Assembly: GCA_964019425.1 (NCBI GenBank) | Contig: OZ025790.1 | Location: forward strand, 1,302,001-1,366,000 | Direction of reading: 5' to 3' | Source: Flectonema sp. DT1601 | Taxonomy: Eukaryota; Euglenozoa; Diplonemea; Diplonemida; Diplonemidae | DNA: 64,000 nt | In this document: piece after piece, positions 40,418 to 51,975 of the stretch | Layout of the letters: each line of letters begins with the position of its first letter | Position numbering within the stretch: position 1 is the stretch's first letter | Made by a program: the position numbers and the translations under genes | The notes under the pieces: model-generated | The model's input: only the letters and a program-made list of their open reading frames with translations | Database searches by the model: none | What the model was told of the DNA's origin: nothing

Positions 40418-40801
40418 ATGGGTAACACACATGCAATCAAGGCTGCTGCAGTGTGCAATCAATTCATAGAGATCCGCACTCAGGCAGGAGAAGTATATCT
40501 GATTAACGCAACCCATATTACTCAGGTTTGTTCTTTACCTTCTTCTCAGACTCGTACGTTTCATTCGCATTAAAAAAAATCATATCAGGTGACAAGAACA
40601 CCGGAATGCGTTAAAATAGTAGTAACAGGTGGGAGAGATCATGAGATAATGTACCAAGTATGGATTTATTTGTATCAGAATATCAGACGAAAAACTCTGT
40701 TCCTCTTTTTTTAAATAAACAAAAATTCTCAGATTCATAAAGAGTGTTATCCTCAAGTGGTGGAGGCGATAGCAGCAGCTATGGGCCCGCTTAAAGAATA
40801 A
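40418..40801 (+). CDS. Three-exon gene for an 81-residue protein, function unknown
   Basis: Exons are 40418-40525, 40589-40657 and 40733-40801. Both introns are phase 0 with donors GTTTGT and GTATGG and acceptors ATCAG and CTCAG. The product starts MGNTH, with Gly2 possibly N-myristoylated. It reads as alternating strands (FIEIRT, EVYLIN, KIVVTGGRDHEIMY) followed by a helix (CYPQVVEAIAAAMG), and so looks like a small compact domain. A 'tttattttcag' acceptor lies 13 bases before the ATG, so the 5' leader is probably spliced as well. No family recognised. Confidence 0.7.
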
Positions 40802-41195
40802 GTAGAATGTTGATATGGCAACGATTCTCTCTGTTTGAAGTACACCCATATATACAGCAACTTGATGCTGGCTCTTTTTCGCTCAAAAAAGTTCTTCTCA
40901 TGAAGTCAGTAGTTGGATATTTCTGGGATGTGTTCGGCTTGTGACATATTCAGCCTTAGCAAACAAAGGTATTCTATCTTCGATCTTGCTCCAAAATCTT
41001 GTTCATTTTCTTTTTTTTTTTGATGGACTCCCTTGACTGAGTTGCGTATTTGGAAAAAAAAATGGAAACTTAAATATTAGTTTTTTAACAGTTTTTCAGA
41101 GAGACGGTAGGAGATGTTTGTAATTTAACGACATTAGTTTAAATCATCTCTCACAGGAGAAAAAACAAAAAAACAAAAACAACCGAAACTATAAA

Positions 41196-41712
41196 ATGCC
41201 TTCTGTTATTGGTTTAACTCAGATTAAAGAAGCCTTTGAGCTTTTCGACTGGGATGGCAGCGGTGCTATCGATGTTGAAGAATTGAAATTAGCGATGCAG
41301 GCTTTGGGGATCATGATGACCCCACAAGAGATCGTTGACACTATGCAAAAAGTTGATAAAGATGCCAACAACACTATTGAATATCCAGAGTTTGAAATGA
41401 TGATGATGGATTGCTTTGAGTCGAGGGACACTAAGGAAGAGATGAAGAAAGCGTTCTCATACTTCGATTTGGATAAGACCGGAAACATCACAGTTGACAA
41501 CCTTGGTATGAATTGAACACAAAACAAACAAACTAACATAACCTTCAAATAAACAAAACAATCAAACAGTGGCTGTAGCAACTCAGCTGGGAGAGAATCC
41601 AGATGACGTTCGTGAAAACCTCGCTGAGTACGTTGCTGCTGCCAGCGGTGGTAACGATTGCATGACTAGCTCACAATGGATTGCAGTCATGGAGACAATG
41701 AAAGGTAAATAA
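41196..41712 (+). CDS. Centrin/calmodulin-like EF-hand protein, two exons
   Basis: Exon 1 is 41196-41505. A 64-nt intron (41506-41569, GTATGA...AACAG) interrupts a codon after its first base, and exon 2 runs 41570-41712, giving about 150 residues. Three EF-hand loops are clear: [24 protein letters not shown] and [12 protein letters not shown]. The fourth ([13 protein letters not shown]) is degenerate. Loop 1 context ([28 protein letters not shown]) is typical of centrins, which organise basal bodies and centrioles with Ca2+. The usual centrin N-terminal extension is absent. Confidence 0.85.
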
Positions 41713-42022
41713 TCTCTTTTTCGTGTTCCCATCCCACCCAGATTTTGTGCGACCGACCGAAAGACAGAAGTTTGTTTGCTGTTCTGTATAACCTTTCCCG
41801 CATCCGACTCCTTCCCCAATATCCGGTACGCTGTCCGATCGATCTCCGTCTTTTAGCTTCCGGCAGTAGTGTTGCTTTGTAGTCCAGAAATAGTTTGTTC
41901 TCTGTAATATTTAATATAAATTTCAGACAGCGAGATACAACAAAAATGTCCACAAAACAATAAATGAGAGACGAAAGTGTTTTCCAACATCAACATCAAC
42001 AGCTCAGGTAATTTGTGTTCCG

Positions 42023-43858
42023 ATGTTTCAAAAAAGAGCATCCGTCGTTGATGTTGAGATGACTAAATTAGATCAAAGCGAAATGTTGTTATGGAACACA
42101 GAATCACTTTCTTCAAGAAGAGTAGAGCATGATATTCAGAATAGATTAACTGTAACTAATCGTGGTAGTGGATTAGGTGATTCTGAAGATATGGAACCAG
42201 AGATTGAAAGAATAAAAAATGGATACAGAAGGCTTACCAAAACCAGCAGTCTAGACGCGGCAGCTGAAAAATGGATGATGAAAAGACGATCGACACTGGC
42301 TTCACTACGCAATGGAGAATCACTGTCATCATCACAGACAACATCAGAGTTTGATACTAACGAAATCTCAAGACGTGATTTAATTATTGAACTTCACACC
42401 CTCCGAGAGCAGTACAAACTCAGATGTGAAGAACTAATTTCCGCCAAGAGTGGTATCGTAGTGACCACTATTTCATCTGATGTGTCAAAACTGAAATCCC
42501 GACATGCCTTACACCTGCTAAGAACTACCCGCCAGCTCTCCGACATTTTAATTAAAGTAAGAAACGACATCGATACCTACACTACTATTTTTAGTGACTT
42601 AGTAAATTCTGGTTTTAACAAACTTCATCACCTCGTTGTTGAGATGGCATCGGCTGCAGAACACCAAAAGGAAGAATCTCCTCAAAAAACACCACCTCGA
42701 ACCAGCGTTGTTAAGATAAAAAAATCCCTTGATGTAGAAGCAATATCTCGTCAAAAGACGGAATCGAACTTGAGAGCGGTAGTTGGAGATCTGCAGTCGC
42801 AGCTTACACTCAGTACTAAGAAATGTAGTTTCTTAGATAAGAGAGTTAGGGAACAAGGGTTGCTGTTGAAGGCGGAATCGGAAAAGAAATATAAAAACAG
42901 TTCAAGCAATACTGTCGCTAAGAAAACAATTTCGGTTGGAGTGCAGTTTACCAAACCGGTAGAAGTGGAGGAGTTATGTAAGCCAGTGACTGAATGCAAA
43001 CAGCAACACTGGTCAGACTCTCTTGTGTCTATCTCCTCACCTTTAATATCGTTTCATAAACCTGAAGATGAGAATGTGTTTAAAAACAACAAACCTAATA
43101 AATCTACTCAACCAATAACAAAACCAAAACCAAAACCGAAACCGGTAGTAAAAATCTCGTCATCTGTGAATGCCGTCTCTGTGTATTTAGACAAAGGTTG
43201 CGATCCAATCCCCAAATTAGAAGCTGTTGCTGATCAAGATTTGAAGACTTCCCTAATGAAATTGTTACAAAGAGAAGGAAAGCTTTTGATAAATAAATTA
43301 TTAAAAGACGATAATGGAATCGGAAGAAGTGTACAGCGACAGGTGGTGACGGACCTGTCAAAAGTAGCAGCACACTTGATGGGCTTACCGGCAGTCTTTA
43401 CAAGATTACTGATGTGGGATTCTGCTAAACGTGATAAGATGCAAAGACTGACAACAGCAGTGCGTTCAGATATCGAAACAGCAATTAGTCGATCGCATGA
43501 GTTGTCTCGTGCTGCGGCAATGTACTGGAATAGTTCTTATCCGAATGTCTGTTTTGACAATGCTGCTTCTGAGGAAGTCATTTCAGGTCACAATACAGTT
43601 TATCCGTTCCCACACTCGAATGGAATATTTCCTGGTGGTAGTGTGCGCCGTCCACGAAGTGCTTCAAAAAAAAAAGATTTGTTGAAAATTAAAAAACCGT
43701 CACCGCCACCTGACAATCCGTATCAACTTTCTGGTCGAATCGTGTTTGCTACCAATCCTGAGGCGTTGAAACCGAGACCACCGACAACAACTTCACCTGT
43801 TGCCATTCGAGTAACCTCACCTGTTGGATTTATTAATAATATAGGTCGTATCAATTGA
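42023..43858 (+). CDS. Coiled-coil protein with KP-rich linker, function unknown
   Basis: 611 residues, single exon. Helical and coiled-coil segments at about 112-215 and 240-295 are followed by a linker with KPKPKPKP. A helical domain at about 395-505 follows (SLMKLLQREGKLLINKLL...ETAISRSHELSRAAAMYW). The C-terminal tail is Pro/Ser-rich and basic. No enzyme motif or membrane segment is seen. A cytoskeletal role is plausible from composition only. Confidence 0.7.
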   Translation: MFQKRASVVDVEMTKLDQSEMLLWNTESLSSRRVEHDIQNRLTVTNRGSGLGDSEDMEPEIERIKNGYRRLTKTSSLDAAAEKWMMKRRSTLASLRNGESLSSSQTTSEFDTNEISRRDLIIELHTLREQYKLRCEELISAKSGIVVTTISSDVSKLKSRHALHLLRTTRQLSDILIKVRNDIDTYTTIFSDLVNSGFNKLHHLVVEMASAAEHQKEESPQKTPPRTSVVKIKKSLDVEAISRQKTESNLRAVVGDLQSQLTLSTKKCSFLDKRVREQGLLLKAESEKKYKNSSSNTVAKKTISVGVQFTKPVEVEELCKPVTECKQQHWSDSLVSISSPLISFHKPEDENVFKNNKPNKSTQPITKPKPKPKPVVKISSSVNAVSVYLDKGCDPIPKLEAVADQDLKTSLMKLLQREGKLLINKLLKDDNGIGRSVQRQVVTDLSKVAAHLMGLPAVFTRLLMWDSAKRDKMQRLTTAVRSDIETAISRSHELSRAAAMYWNSSYPNVCFDNAASEEVISGHNTVYPFPHSNGIFPGGSVRRPRSASKKKDLLKIKKPSPPPDNPYQLSGRIVFATNPEALKPRPPTTTSPVAIRVTSPVGFINNIGRIN

Positions 43859-44034
43859 GAATTTTGAATTTTTTTTTATTAGGATGTACCTGTATTAGGT
43901 TTTTTTTATTTTTTTTTTTTTATTTGACGGACCGGCTTTACAGCACTGGTTTAAAACAATTTTTTTTTTTTCTGTTTTCACTTTTCTGAGCAATTTATTT
44001 TACCACAGGTTTATCAAAAAGAATGTTTTTAGTG

Positions 44035-44145
44035 AAAGATGTGATTTTTGTTAAAAACAGCACTACTTTATCAGTTTATAAAGTCGGTTCACGGGTTTTT
44101 CGTGAAACAAACAAACAAAAAAAAAAATCAACAAAGTTTTTTTTT
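44035..44145 (-). repeat. SINE-like repeat family A copy
   Basis: Contains 'actttatcagttta' and 'aagtcggttcacgggtttttcgtga', the family core, just upstream of the next gene. Confidence 0.55.
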
Positions 44146-44209
44146 TTTTCACCTCTTCTCTACTTTACAATATCCAGGTGTGTGTGTGGACTGTATTGGT
44201 CAGCTGGAG

Positions 44210-45142
44210 ATGATTGCGATTCACAGAAAACCAGTTGATTTGAGAGTCGTTAATTTAGAACAAATAGACGATCACTATATTAAAAAAAAAATTAAAATTT
44301 TTGAAGAAAATGTTGGTTCAAACCACACTGTTGGTCACGTTAAGAATAGTGATGGCGGATATGGTTTATCCTCCTATGACAGTAGTAGTCATGAATTCAT
44401 ATTAATGGAAACTCTTGACGGGATGAAGCTTTGTAAAAAACCAGACAACAACACTGTTCTTGACTTGGACTCATGTGTGATTGCGTGTGGGGAAAATGAG
44501 ATAATTTTTCCTGAAGCGATTCCTCAGATATCCTTAAATAAAAAATTAAAATTCGACATTGCGTTTATTAGTTCTCTGTGGGATGCTACTCCTCGTACTC
44601 TTCGTAAACTCAAAGACTTATTTTTCGGTTCATTCGGAGAGAGTGACACCGTGATTAACATCGCCAGAATAGTAATATTCTTCGACCCTCCTGGAGAACT
44701 CAGCATCGAAGGTATTGAATTTCAATGTAGGTTAATAAATACGTTTTTATCCGAACTAAGCAAAACAATACCCATCGACATCATTACAAGTGGTGTTGGT
44801 AAGGAATTATTTCCTTGCATGGAAAACAGTGAAACTATTTCTGTATATAAGTCACCTCTGTTCGTCGAATTATCTGGTGGGTTGACCCTAGCGATTGTAT
44901 TAAATTGGAGTCCTTCACCTAACCAATTGAGATGTGGAATCCTTCAGTCTGCTTTGTTTACAAAATGGATATTGACGACTTCTCCTCATGTTGTAATTTA
45001 TTCAGATGAAGTTCAATCGTTTTCTTCAGAGAGTAATTCTCAAACAAAATTTGTGAGGGTTCCATCACTCTCCGATCCGTTAATTGTGTTGGTTGGATAC
45101 GATGCTTCAGTTAAAACAATACCTCTCGACTTCGGTAGTTAA
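44210..45142 (+). CDS. Protein of unknown function, remotely like DNA polymerase B-subunits
   Basis: About 310 residues from the ATG at 44210. An acceptor 'atatccag' lies at 44177, and upstream in-frame sequence is repeat-derived, so I do not extend it. The middle (KLKFDIAFISSLWDATPRTLRKLKDLF) and the end (SPHVVIYSDEVQSFSSES...VRVPSLSDPLIVLVGYDASVKTIPL) recall the phosphoesterase-like fold of DNA polymerase epsilon/alpha B-subunits, where a short strand and 'PGSF' segment precede the end. This likeness is weak and from memory. The gene itself is supported by length and even codon use. Confidence 0.6.
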   Translation: MIAIHRKPVDLRVVNLEQIDDHYIKKKIKIFEENVGSNHTVGHVKNSDGGYGLSSYDSSSHEFILMETLDGMKLCKKPDNNTVLDLDSCVIACGENEIIFPEAIPQISLNKKLKFDIAFISSLWDATPRTLRKLKDLFFGSFGESDTVINIARIVIFFDPPGELSIEGIEFQCRLINTFLSELSKTIPIDIITSGVGKELFPCMENSETISVYKSPLFVELSGGLTLAIVLNWSPSPNQLRCGILQSALFTKWILTTSPHVVIYSDEVQSFSSESNSQTKFVRVPSLSDPLIVLVGYDASVKTIPLDFGS

Positions 45143-45233
45143 CAAAATGTTGACACATGAAGGTTGATCGTGTTCTTCATCAGAAGTATATTTTTTTCTC
45201 AAAACAGTTAACCCCCCCTTCCTCCTCTCTATA

Positions 45234-46879
45234 ATGGGAAACTGCTCCGCTGGAGGGGGAGCAACCCCGCGACCTATTCGACAGAAAGGTTTTAAAAGAA
45301 CTGATTTACCAAAGTTTTTAGTCTTGATTGACAGCTGTACCATCAGAGAACGTCCCAACAGAGTCAGTCGGAGAGTGATGAAAGTATTCAAAGATGAAAT
45401 GGTAAAGTCAACTGGAAAGAAACTTCAAACTGGTGAAGACATCTGGTTGGAGGTCAGCCTCGGAAGTGGAAATGGCTGGGCGATTGCTACATCAGGAGAA
45501 TCAGTATTACTCGCACATGAGAATAGCGCAGAAGCAAAAGAAGCAATCCGACAACAGTCTTTAGTCAAATTTCAAGTCTTATCGGACAGGAGTTGTATAA
45601 GAGAACAACATGACAGACAAAGTGATTGCCTGGCAAGAGTCAGAAGAGATGACACCGTCAAAGCAACTGGAGAAGTCTTCGAAACTTCAGACCAACTCTG
45701 GATTGAAGTCTTATATTCTAACAACAATCACAGCACAGGTTGGGTACTTGTAAAAGATGGTGAGACACTTTTCCTTACGGAAGAAGACAGCCCTGCAGCT
45801 CAAAGTACAATGGACGACTCACTGCGAGTTAATGAAGTTTTGTTTGATGAACCTGAGTCACCACTAACTCCAAACATCCCTGAGATTTCATTGAGTTCCG
45901 CTACTTCTTCTCCATCTTCTGCACTTGGTCAAACAGCACCACAAGAGCATCCACCACCATCAGTACCACATGTGTCTACTTACAGTGAGTATGCATTCCC
46001 TGTTGAGGACGTGGAAGATCAACAAAATCTTCTCAATCGAAACATGTTTGGAAATGAGACTCTGCTTAGGTTATCAGCTCAAGGTAGAGAACCAGCGGCA
46101 CCTCCTTTGACATCTCCTGGAGCATCTCCACGACTATTAGTTAATTCTAACATGTTTGGAAATGCGACACTAAGTCGATTACGGGATCAAGGAGCATTGC
46201 CTTTAGCTCCACCGCTATCTCCGGATTCCAGTTCTCTTCAAATTCCGAGACCTCCAGAGACGGGATCTGCGAGGGTAATAAGAAATCAACTAGGTGAAGG
46301 TTTGATTCAATCTGAGCCAGCTTCTATGTTGCAGACAGAGTACACGGGGTCAACTCAACCATCACCAATTCACAGTAGTGGATTTGGGAATGCGACACTC
46401 ATTAGGCTACTTGAACAGGGTGTTGCTCCAGATGCACCTCTAGCACCTCATCAGGATGAACTTCCTACGCCAAGGCATCTACTTAGTGCTAACACTTTCG
46501 GAGCTGCGACTTTTGAACGTCTTCGCGAGCATGGTGTCGCTCCAGCTGCTCCCCCTGCTTTAGCCGCCTCTCGTTTTGGTCGGAGACATGCGCAGAATAG
46601 TCAACGATTTAGTGCTGTTTCTGCTGATGCGCCTGCTTCTGCACGGTCAAGTATCGTCAGGGGTGGGTCGGGATACATGGACTTACACCTCGACTTGGAT
46701 ATAGACAGTGATATCTTATCGCCGACTGGTTCTTTTATCATGGTATGTGTTGGTTTATTGTGTCGTGTGAATTTTTTAATTTTGGTTTTAAAAAATAAAA
46801 TAAAAAAAAACAGTCTGGGACTTTTGATCGAACCGTCTCTGTATTGCGCAATCAGAATGTTGCCATGGCAGCAGAGTAA
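45234..46879 (+). CDS. N-myristoylation-type protein with two SH3b-like domains and four FGNATL repeats
   Basis: Exon 1 is 45234-46742. A 71-nt intron (46743-46813, GTATGT...AACAG), phase 0, precedes exon 2 (46814-46879), giving 524 residues. MGNCSAGG is a typical N-myristoylation/palmitoylation start. Two bacterial-SH3-like domains (about 27-100 and 108-182) share KFLVLIDSCTIRERP / KFQVLSDRSCIREQH and end in GW(A/V). The rest carries four copies of (M)FGN(A/E)TLxRLxxQGxxPxAPPL at about 263, 302, 381 and 420. Membrane-linked adaptor is a reasonable guess. No enzyme motif is seen. Confidence 0.75.
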
Positions 46880-47475
46880 TTGTTCTCAATCACAGAGAGG
46901 TTCTTTCTCACCTGAGCGACGAGTTATCTACGCCCAATAAAATTCGCAACACGCATTTCTAAATATTTTTTGTCTCCGGTTGGCATGATTCACACCAACC
47001 GATGATGAAAAAAACGTTCAGATATCTTCTTCTTCTTTTCTTTGTGGATTATTTTTTATTATTTTTGTCTCCGGTATGACGATTTACTGTTAGGAGGCCA
47101 TTGTGCCCAATTTTCCGTTTCTTTATTTTTTTTTTCCCCCCCACGGCTTCTTACACAACAGTAAGACGTAGACTGCAGGGAGTACGTTCTCGTACCCTTA
47201 ACAAGCAGGGTCTGTTTTTTTTTTTTTTTTGCACCTTCTTACCTTTTTATTGAACAGTTTTTTGAAAAGTTGTTCTGACCGATTCGTAAAAATAAAGGTT
47301 TTAAAAAAAAAAAAAAAAAATTCAATTCATCTCTTCCCTTTTTAAAACCTGTGTAATTTGCTTTCCTTTTGTTGGGATGTAAAAAAAACGATTTTTTCTT
47401 TTCATTTTTCTTTTTTTAAATAGTTCTCACCAGGTTTGGGTTTTCGTGCGCAAGCATATAAATACCCTACATATT

Positions 47476-47506
<31 letters not shown>

Positions 47507-47637
47507 TTTTATTTTTCTTTTTTGCACCGGCGAAAAATCAGATTAAAAGCCGTTTTATTTTATTGTAGTTTTTCAGGTTATTACTGTCTGCGATTAATAA
47601 AAAATAATATTCTAACAAAATATTAAGGCTTATCTGA

Positions 47638-47668
<31 letters not shown>

Positions 47669-47755
47669 CAAAAAATGTTAAGTTTTTCTTCACGAATTGC
47701 GAGTGAGAAACGTTCTCTCTTAAGTTTGTTTGGGAAGGTGTTTGTCAAAGTCGGG

Positions 47756-47790
<35 letters not shown>

Positions 47791-50315
47791 GTTCTTTTCG
47801 AGGCTACAGATTTCTTGATCTGTGAAGAAAGTAACAAAAAAAAATAATCCTTACGAGGGTGTCAGTACTATCACTATTGTATTAGGGAACCCAAAGAGCT
47901 TTACTCACATTTGGTGACCTGTTGGACACTTTTTTTTTTTTTTTTTTTTTAAAAAAAATTGGCCGATCTAACAACGTATTAGGCTATTGTCTGAATGGGT
48001 TGCTGTTTTTGATCGGTTGGTTTTTTTTTTTTTTTTTTTTTTTTTTCTCTACGTGTTTTTTATTAAAACAGATTAATTAGCCATCGCAAGTGTTGGTAGA
48101 TTCCGGTGGTCTTCGGAAGTTTTTAAACTCCCCTGACTTCGATAAATAGGAAAAAAAAATTCTTAATAACCGTGTTAATGTTTCTTTCTCCTCCTGCAGA
48201 GTTTTCGTTTTTTTTTTTCATTTTTTTTTTTTTGGAGTTTTTTTAATGTACAGTGCTACTACACCAAAAAAAAAAACAGAAAAGTTATTTTTTTCGTGCA
48301 GAGTTTTTTACTTTTCTTGTGTTCAACAACTGAAAAAAACAGAAAAGTCTGTTTTTCTCGCATAAACTTTTTCAATGACGACAAACATGTGATTTGGTTC
48401 CTCTCTTAAAGGTTTTTTTTATTTGTTTTTTAATTATTTTTTATAAAACAATTTTAAAACCAAATAATCACTTTTTCTCTGGGCCTTTATTTAAATGCGA
48501 CAAGTTAATATTTTCCGTAATTTCTTTTTTTTTTTTTGGAAGTAATTAATTTGGTTAATATGCATTGAGGCGTTGAGGGAGAGTGATGGCTGACCTCCTT
48601 TTTTTTTTTTTTTTGTTTTTTTTTTGTTTTTTTTTTGTTTTCATAATTTACACGTTAAAGGGAACCCTCTCCCTCTTTCTGCAGATTTGTATTCTAACGC
48701 CAAACTTGTTTCCAAATGAGGAAAAACTTCTTCATTAGTAGACGAGTACTGTCTTGCGCACATTGCTTTTTTTTTTTTTCTCTTCTTTTTTTCCCCACCA
48801 TAAATTTATCCAAGCATTCTACACTGTTACAGGTAGCAATTTGCCCCAGGTCCCTCCTCCTTCCCGAACCTTTATTCAACGACATGTGTGGGATTTTATC
48901 GATACTAATTGTTGGTTTTTTTTTTACATGGCAAGCAGGCCGGTTTCAAGTTGCTTAACTGCGGCTACCCTCTGCCCTGGTCTGCTACGGAATCCCCGCA
49001 TTCGACTGAAATCTCATAGTTACTTCAAAAGACTGAGTAAAGCATCACACCTAGTCAATCTATCTGAAACTAATGTTAAGTTAATGTTGTTTTACGATAT
49101 AATACATTTGTATTTTACGTACGAAATCGAACAGTTAACCCCGCTGACAGTCAAGATTGTCGAAGAAATTGTTGTTCCTTTTGAGCTTAAGAATGCAGTA
49201 TCAAATTACCCTCTGAATCCCCGTATTCGGTTGAATAATCTTGTTGTCTCATTACTCAAATCCTTTCTGAGCAAAAAAAAAAATTATAAAAAGAATGTTA
49301 TTATTGCTGTTCCTCTTCGACAACGATTTCTTAGATACGAACACTTGTTTACTTTAGTTACGTACCATACATATCGTAGCCACTTGTGGGTTTTATCATA
49401 ACAAGCAGGTTTGGCTTTATATCTAATCACAGTATCAAAGTATCCCACCTGACAGTACGGTTTCTGGTCGATAAGAGAATACATTTTTTCCCCCTCCTTT
49501 TTTTTATGTTTTTTCGAACCTTTTCTCTGATTAACAACAACAAAAACATTTTTTCAGTCGAGTACTTTGATATTAATTTTTGTTTTAATACCTAAAGTTG
49601 TTACTGTTTTTACATTGTAAAAGTTTCACGGCATGGGGCGTTCAACCTGTAGTACGTGGCCCCCGAATCCCCATATTCGACAGCACGTATGGGATTTTCA
49701 GCTGTTGGTGTCTTTTCATTGCAACCAGGTTTGGCCGAACCCTATTCTCGTTTTAGGCAGTTTCAAGTTACTTTCCATTTAATAATAGTATCAAGTTACC
49801 CCCTCATGATGTTGATGTACATATTTTTCTTGTTTGGTGGGTTTCGAATCTGAAATTCCACCAATACCTGAAGTAGTGTTTTCACCAGAGAGAGAGAGAG
49901 AGATGAATTTTATTATTATTTGTTTTACAAAGTCAGACTAAAGAGCCGTTTTATTTATTTATGTCTGTATTATGGTTTTTTTTTTTTTTTTTCCTCCTCC
50001 TCTCCCTTTTTTTTCTTTTTGAAAGCAAGCTGTCCCGGTAGCGTCGTTTTCTTTTTCCTTCTTTTTCTGGATTCTGTTTTCCGTTGATTTCCTTTCCAAG
50101 GAAGTGCCTCCAATTAGGTAATTCTATCAAACGAATACAATACGTTTATAGGAATGGGATGATTGTTTTATTGTGTTGATTTCCTTTTTTTTTGACAGGT
50201 CTCCGATGTAACAATTACCCCTATTAGTGTATATTTTTAATTGACTGACAGGTCATTAGTACTATTTGAACAGGTCCTGAGTAGGTGTCCTTTCCCCTAC
50301 TTCACACTACTACAT
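46880..50315. other. Repeat-rich AT-rich spacer, no supported gene
   Basis: Contains long T runs (for example 47760-47790, 48018-48046), an (ATT)n tract at 47472-47513, an (AAAAC)n tract at 47640-47672 and a short (GA)n at 49888-49902. Degenerate family C pieces lie near 48866-48960 and 49182-49220. An open frame at 48754-49401 is built from these repeats and T runs, and I do not regard it as a gene. Confidence 0.5.
49636..49803. repeat. Repeat family C, best copy
   Basis: About 168 bp: 'catggggcgttcaacctgta', 'cgaatccccatattcgacagcac', 'ttgcaaccaggtttggccg', 'ccctattctcgtttt' and a terminal 'tatcaagttaccccc'. A near copy with the same order lies at 61576-61762 and ends at a T19 run. Confidence 0.7.
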
Positions 50316-51767
50316 ATGACACTACTGGGAAGTCTGTTCTTAGCTGTGGTTGGAATCCCTAAATCGTGTGTTGATAGTGATTTGTTTAATGGAGATACGA
50401 TTCGTCACACAAACCCGAGAGATGTGATTGTTTCTGGAGATGAGTTCAGAGCTTTCTTAGTCGGGGATTTCGGTGTTGATACCAAAGAAGTTTTAGGAAA
50501 GCAATTCTTAGATCATTTTGATGTTGAAAAAAGAAATGATCTCGCGAACCGAATGAAAGAACGAACCTCAGATCCGACTATTCGAAAACCTGATTTTGTT
50601 CTTAACGTCGGAGATAGTTTTTATCCTCAGGGAGTAAGAGACATTTCAAGTAGTCGTTTTAATACAACTTTTGAGTCTGTTTTTACACAACCAGATACCT
50701 ACTGGTACACGACACTTGGAAATCATGAATGGTACGGTAATAAGGGTGATAACAAAGGCACTCGCACGATGCTTCACTACACTGAACAAAATTCCCACAA
50801 CAGGTGGTGTCTACCAGACTACAACTATACTTTATCGGTTAAGGTGAATTCAGATTTTCAAGGAGAATCATTCAACGCTAAAATTGTATTCTTAGATACG
50901 TACAGTATTATACATCAAAACCCGACCGATTCCACTGACCCAACAGCGTACGGAGATGTTACGGCGTCAGAGCAGCTTAAGTGGGCAGAAGAACAGCTGT
51001 GTAACTCTATCAACCATGATTGGTTGATAGTAGTGACGCATTATCCAATGATCACGTCGGGTCCACGGATCCGAAAATCAAAAAAAAAATGGAATTCGAA
51101 ATTCATAAACAGCCTGAACGTCACTGATGATGTTAGAAAACTTCTACTAAATGAGTTCTCGTACGACCAGAATCAAGATTTTCGAAATGATGTGACTGAA
51201 AAATACCTGTTAAGCATATTAACAAAGTGTGGAGTTGATGCTTACATCAGTGGACACGAACACATGACTCAAATTATGACCCATGATGATAAATTATTAA
51301 TGATGTCGTATGGAGATATGGGAAATGGAAACATGAAGAAACTACTGACTGAAGACCCTTCGAAAACAGCATGTCAACTGACTGGTCTTTGTATTGCTTC
51401 TGAGAAAACTATTCAGGAGGTTTGGGGTGGGTCTTGGAAATCAGTTTTTCAGCATTACGATGGAGCGTTCGGAGATGTTAGAATTTCAAAATCGAAAATG
51501 ATTTTGAAAACGATTGACACTCGTGGAGTGATTGTGAATGCTTACACCCACACGAAGTCAATTACTAATTATGGTCTCTCAACTCTGAGTGATGATGGGA
51601 TGTCTTCATTAACGATATTCGTTATCGGGTTAGTCCTCTTGTTATTCCAACAAATTATATTTTGTGTTATTTATAAAAAACACATCTCACCAGTTCACAA
51701 TAAGACATCTACCGCACCCTATGTTATGGAGAGGTCGGTTAATGGTGAGACTGAGGCCGAAGTTTGA
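50316..51767 (+). CDS. Membrane-anchored purple acid phosphatase (TRAP/ACP5-like)
   Basis: I start at the ATG at 50316 because it opens a signal peptide (MTLLGSLFLAVVGIPKS), giving 483 residues. The five metal-binding blocks of purple acid phosphatases are in order: GDFG (about 50), GDSFYPQG (about 99, with the Tyr ligand), GNHEWYG (about 135), THYPM (about 242) and SGHEHM (about 312). Size and spacing fit the mammalian-type 35 kDa TRAP core. A C-terminal membrane segment (about 429-452) and short basic tail anchor it. Expected role: hydrolysis of phosphate esters in an acidic compartment or at the cell surface. An acceptor 'tttgacag' lies upstream at 50201. Confidence 0.85.
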   Translation: MTLLGSLFLAVVGIPKSCVDSDLFNGDTIRHTNPRDVIVSGDEFRAFLVGDFGVDTKEVLGKQFLDHFDVEKRNDLANRMKERTSDPTIRKPDFVLNVGDSFYPQGVRDISSSRFNTTFESVFTQPDTYWYTTLGNHEWYGNKGDNKGTRTMLHYTEQNSHNRWCLPDYNYTLSVKVNSDFQGESFNAKIVFLDTYSIIHQNPTDSTDPTAYGDVTASEQLKWAEEQLCNSINHDWLIVVTHYPMITSGPRIRKSKKKWNSKFINSLNVTDDVRKLLLNEFSYDQNQDFRNDVTEKYLLSILTKCGVDAYISGHEHMTQIMTHDDKLLMMSYGDMGNGNMKKLLTEDPSKTACQLTGLCIASEKTIQEVWGGSWKSVFQHYDGAFGDVRISKSKMILKTIDTRGVIVNAYTHTKSITNYGLSTLSDDGMSSLTIFVIGLVLLLFQQIIFCVIYKKHISPVHNKTSTAPYVMERSVNGETEAEV

Positions 51768-51837
51768 TAAAAAATTGTGAATACGACACGCGCAACCAGA
51801 AAACAAACATATGAAGGTAGAGTTAGCTCACGGTGCT

Positions 51838-51975
51838 GATCGAAACTTTTGTTTTGTGTCACGAAAACCCGTGAACCGACTTTAAACTGATAAAGCTAAA
51901 GGAGGTTTACGTGCTGCCAACATTCTTTTTTTCGTTCTTAAGCAATACTTGTTTAAGTGTGAAAACATTTTTTCT
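51838..51975 (+). repeat. SINE-like repeat family A, the one plus-oriented copy
   Basis: Reverse complement of the other copies: 'cacgaaaacccgtgaaccgacttta', 'gataaagctaaaggaggttta', 'gtgctgccaacattc', 'cgttcttaagcaatacttgttta'. Confidence 0.65.

Noticed and set aside
48754-49401. 215-codon open frame
   Set aside because: It is composed of T-run phenylalanine stretches and pieces of repeat family C, and shows no protein-like conservation signal.
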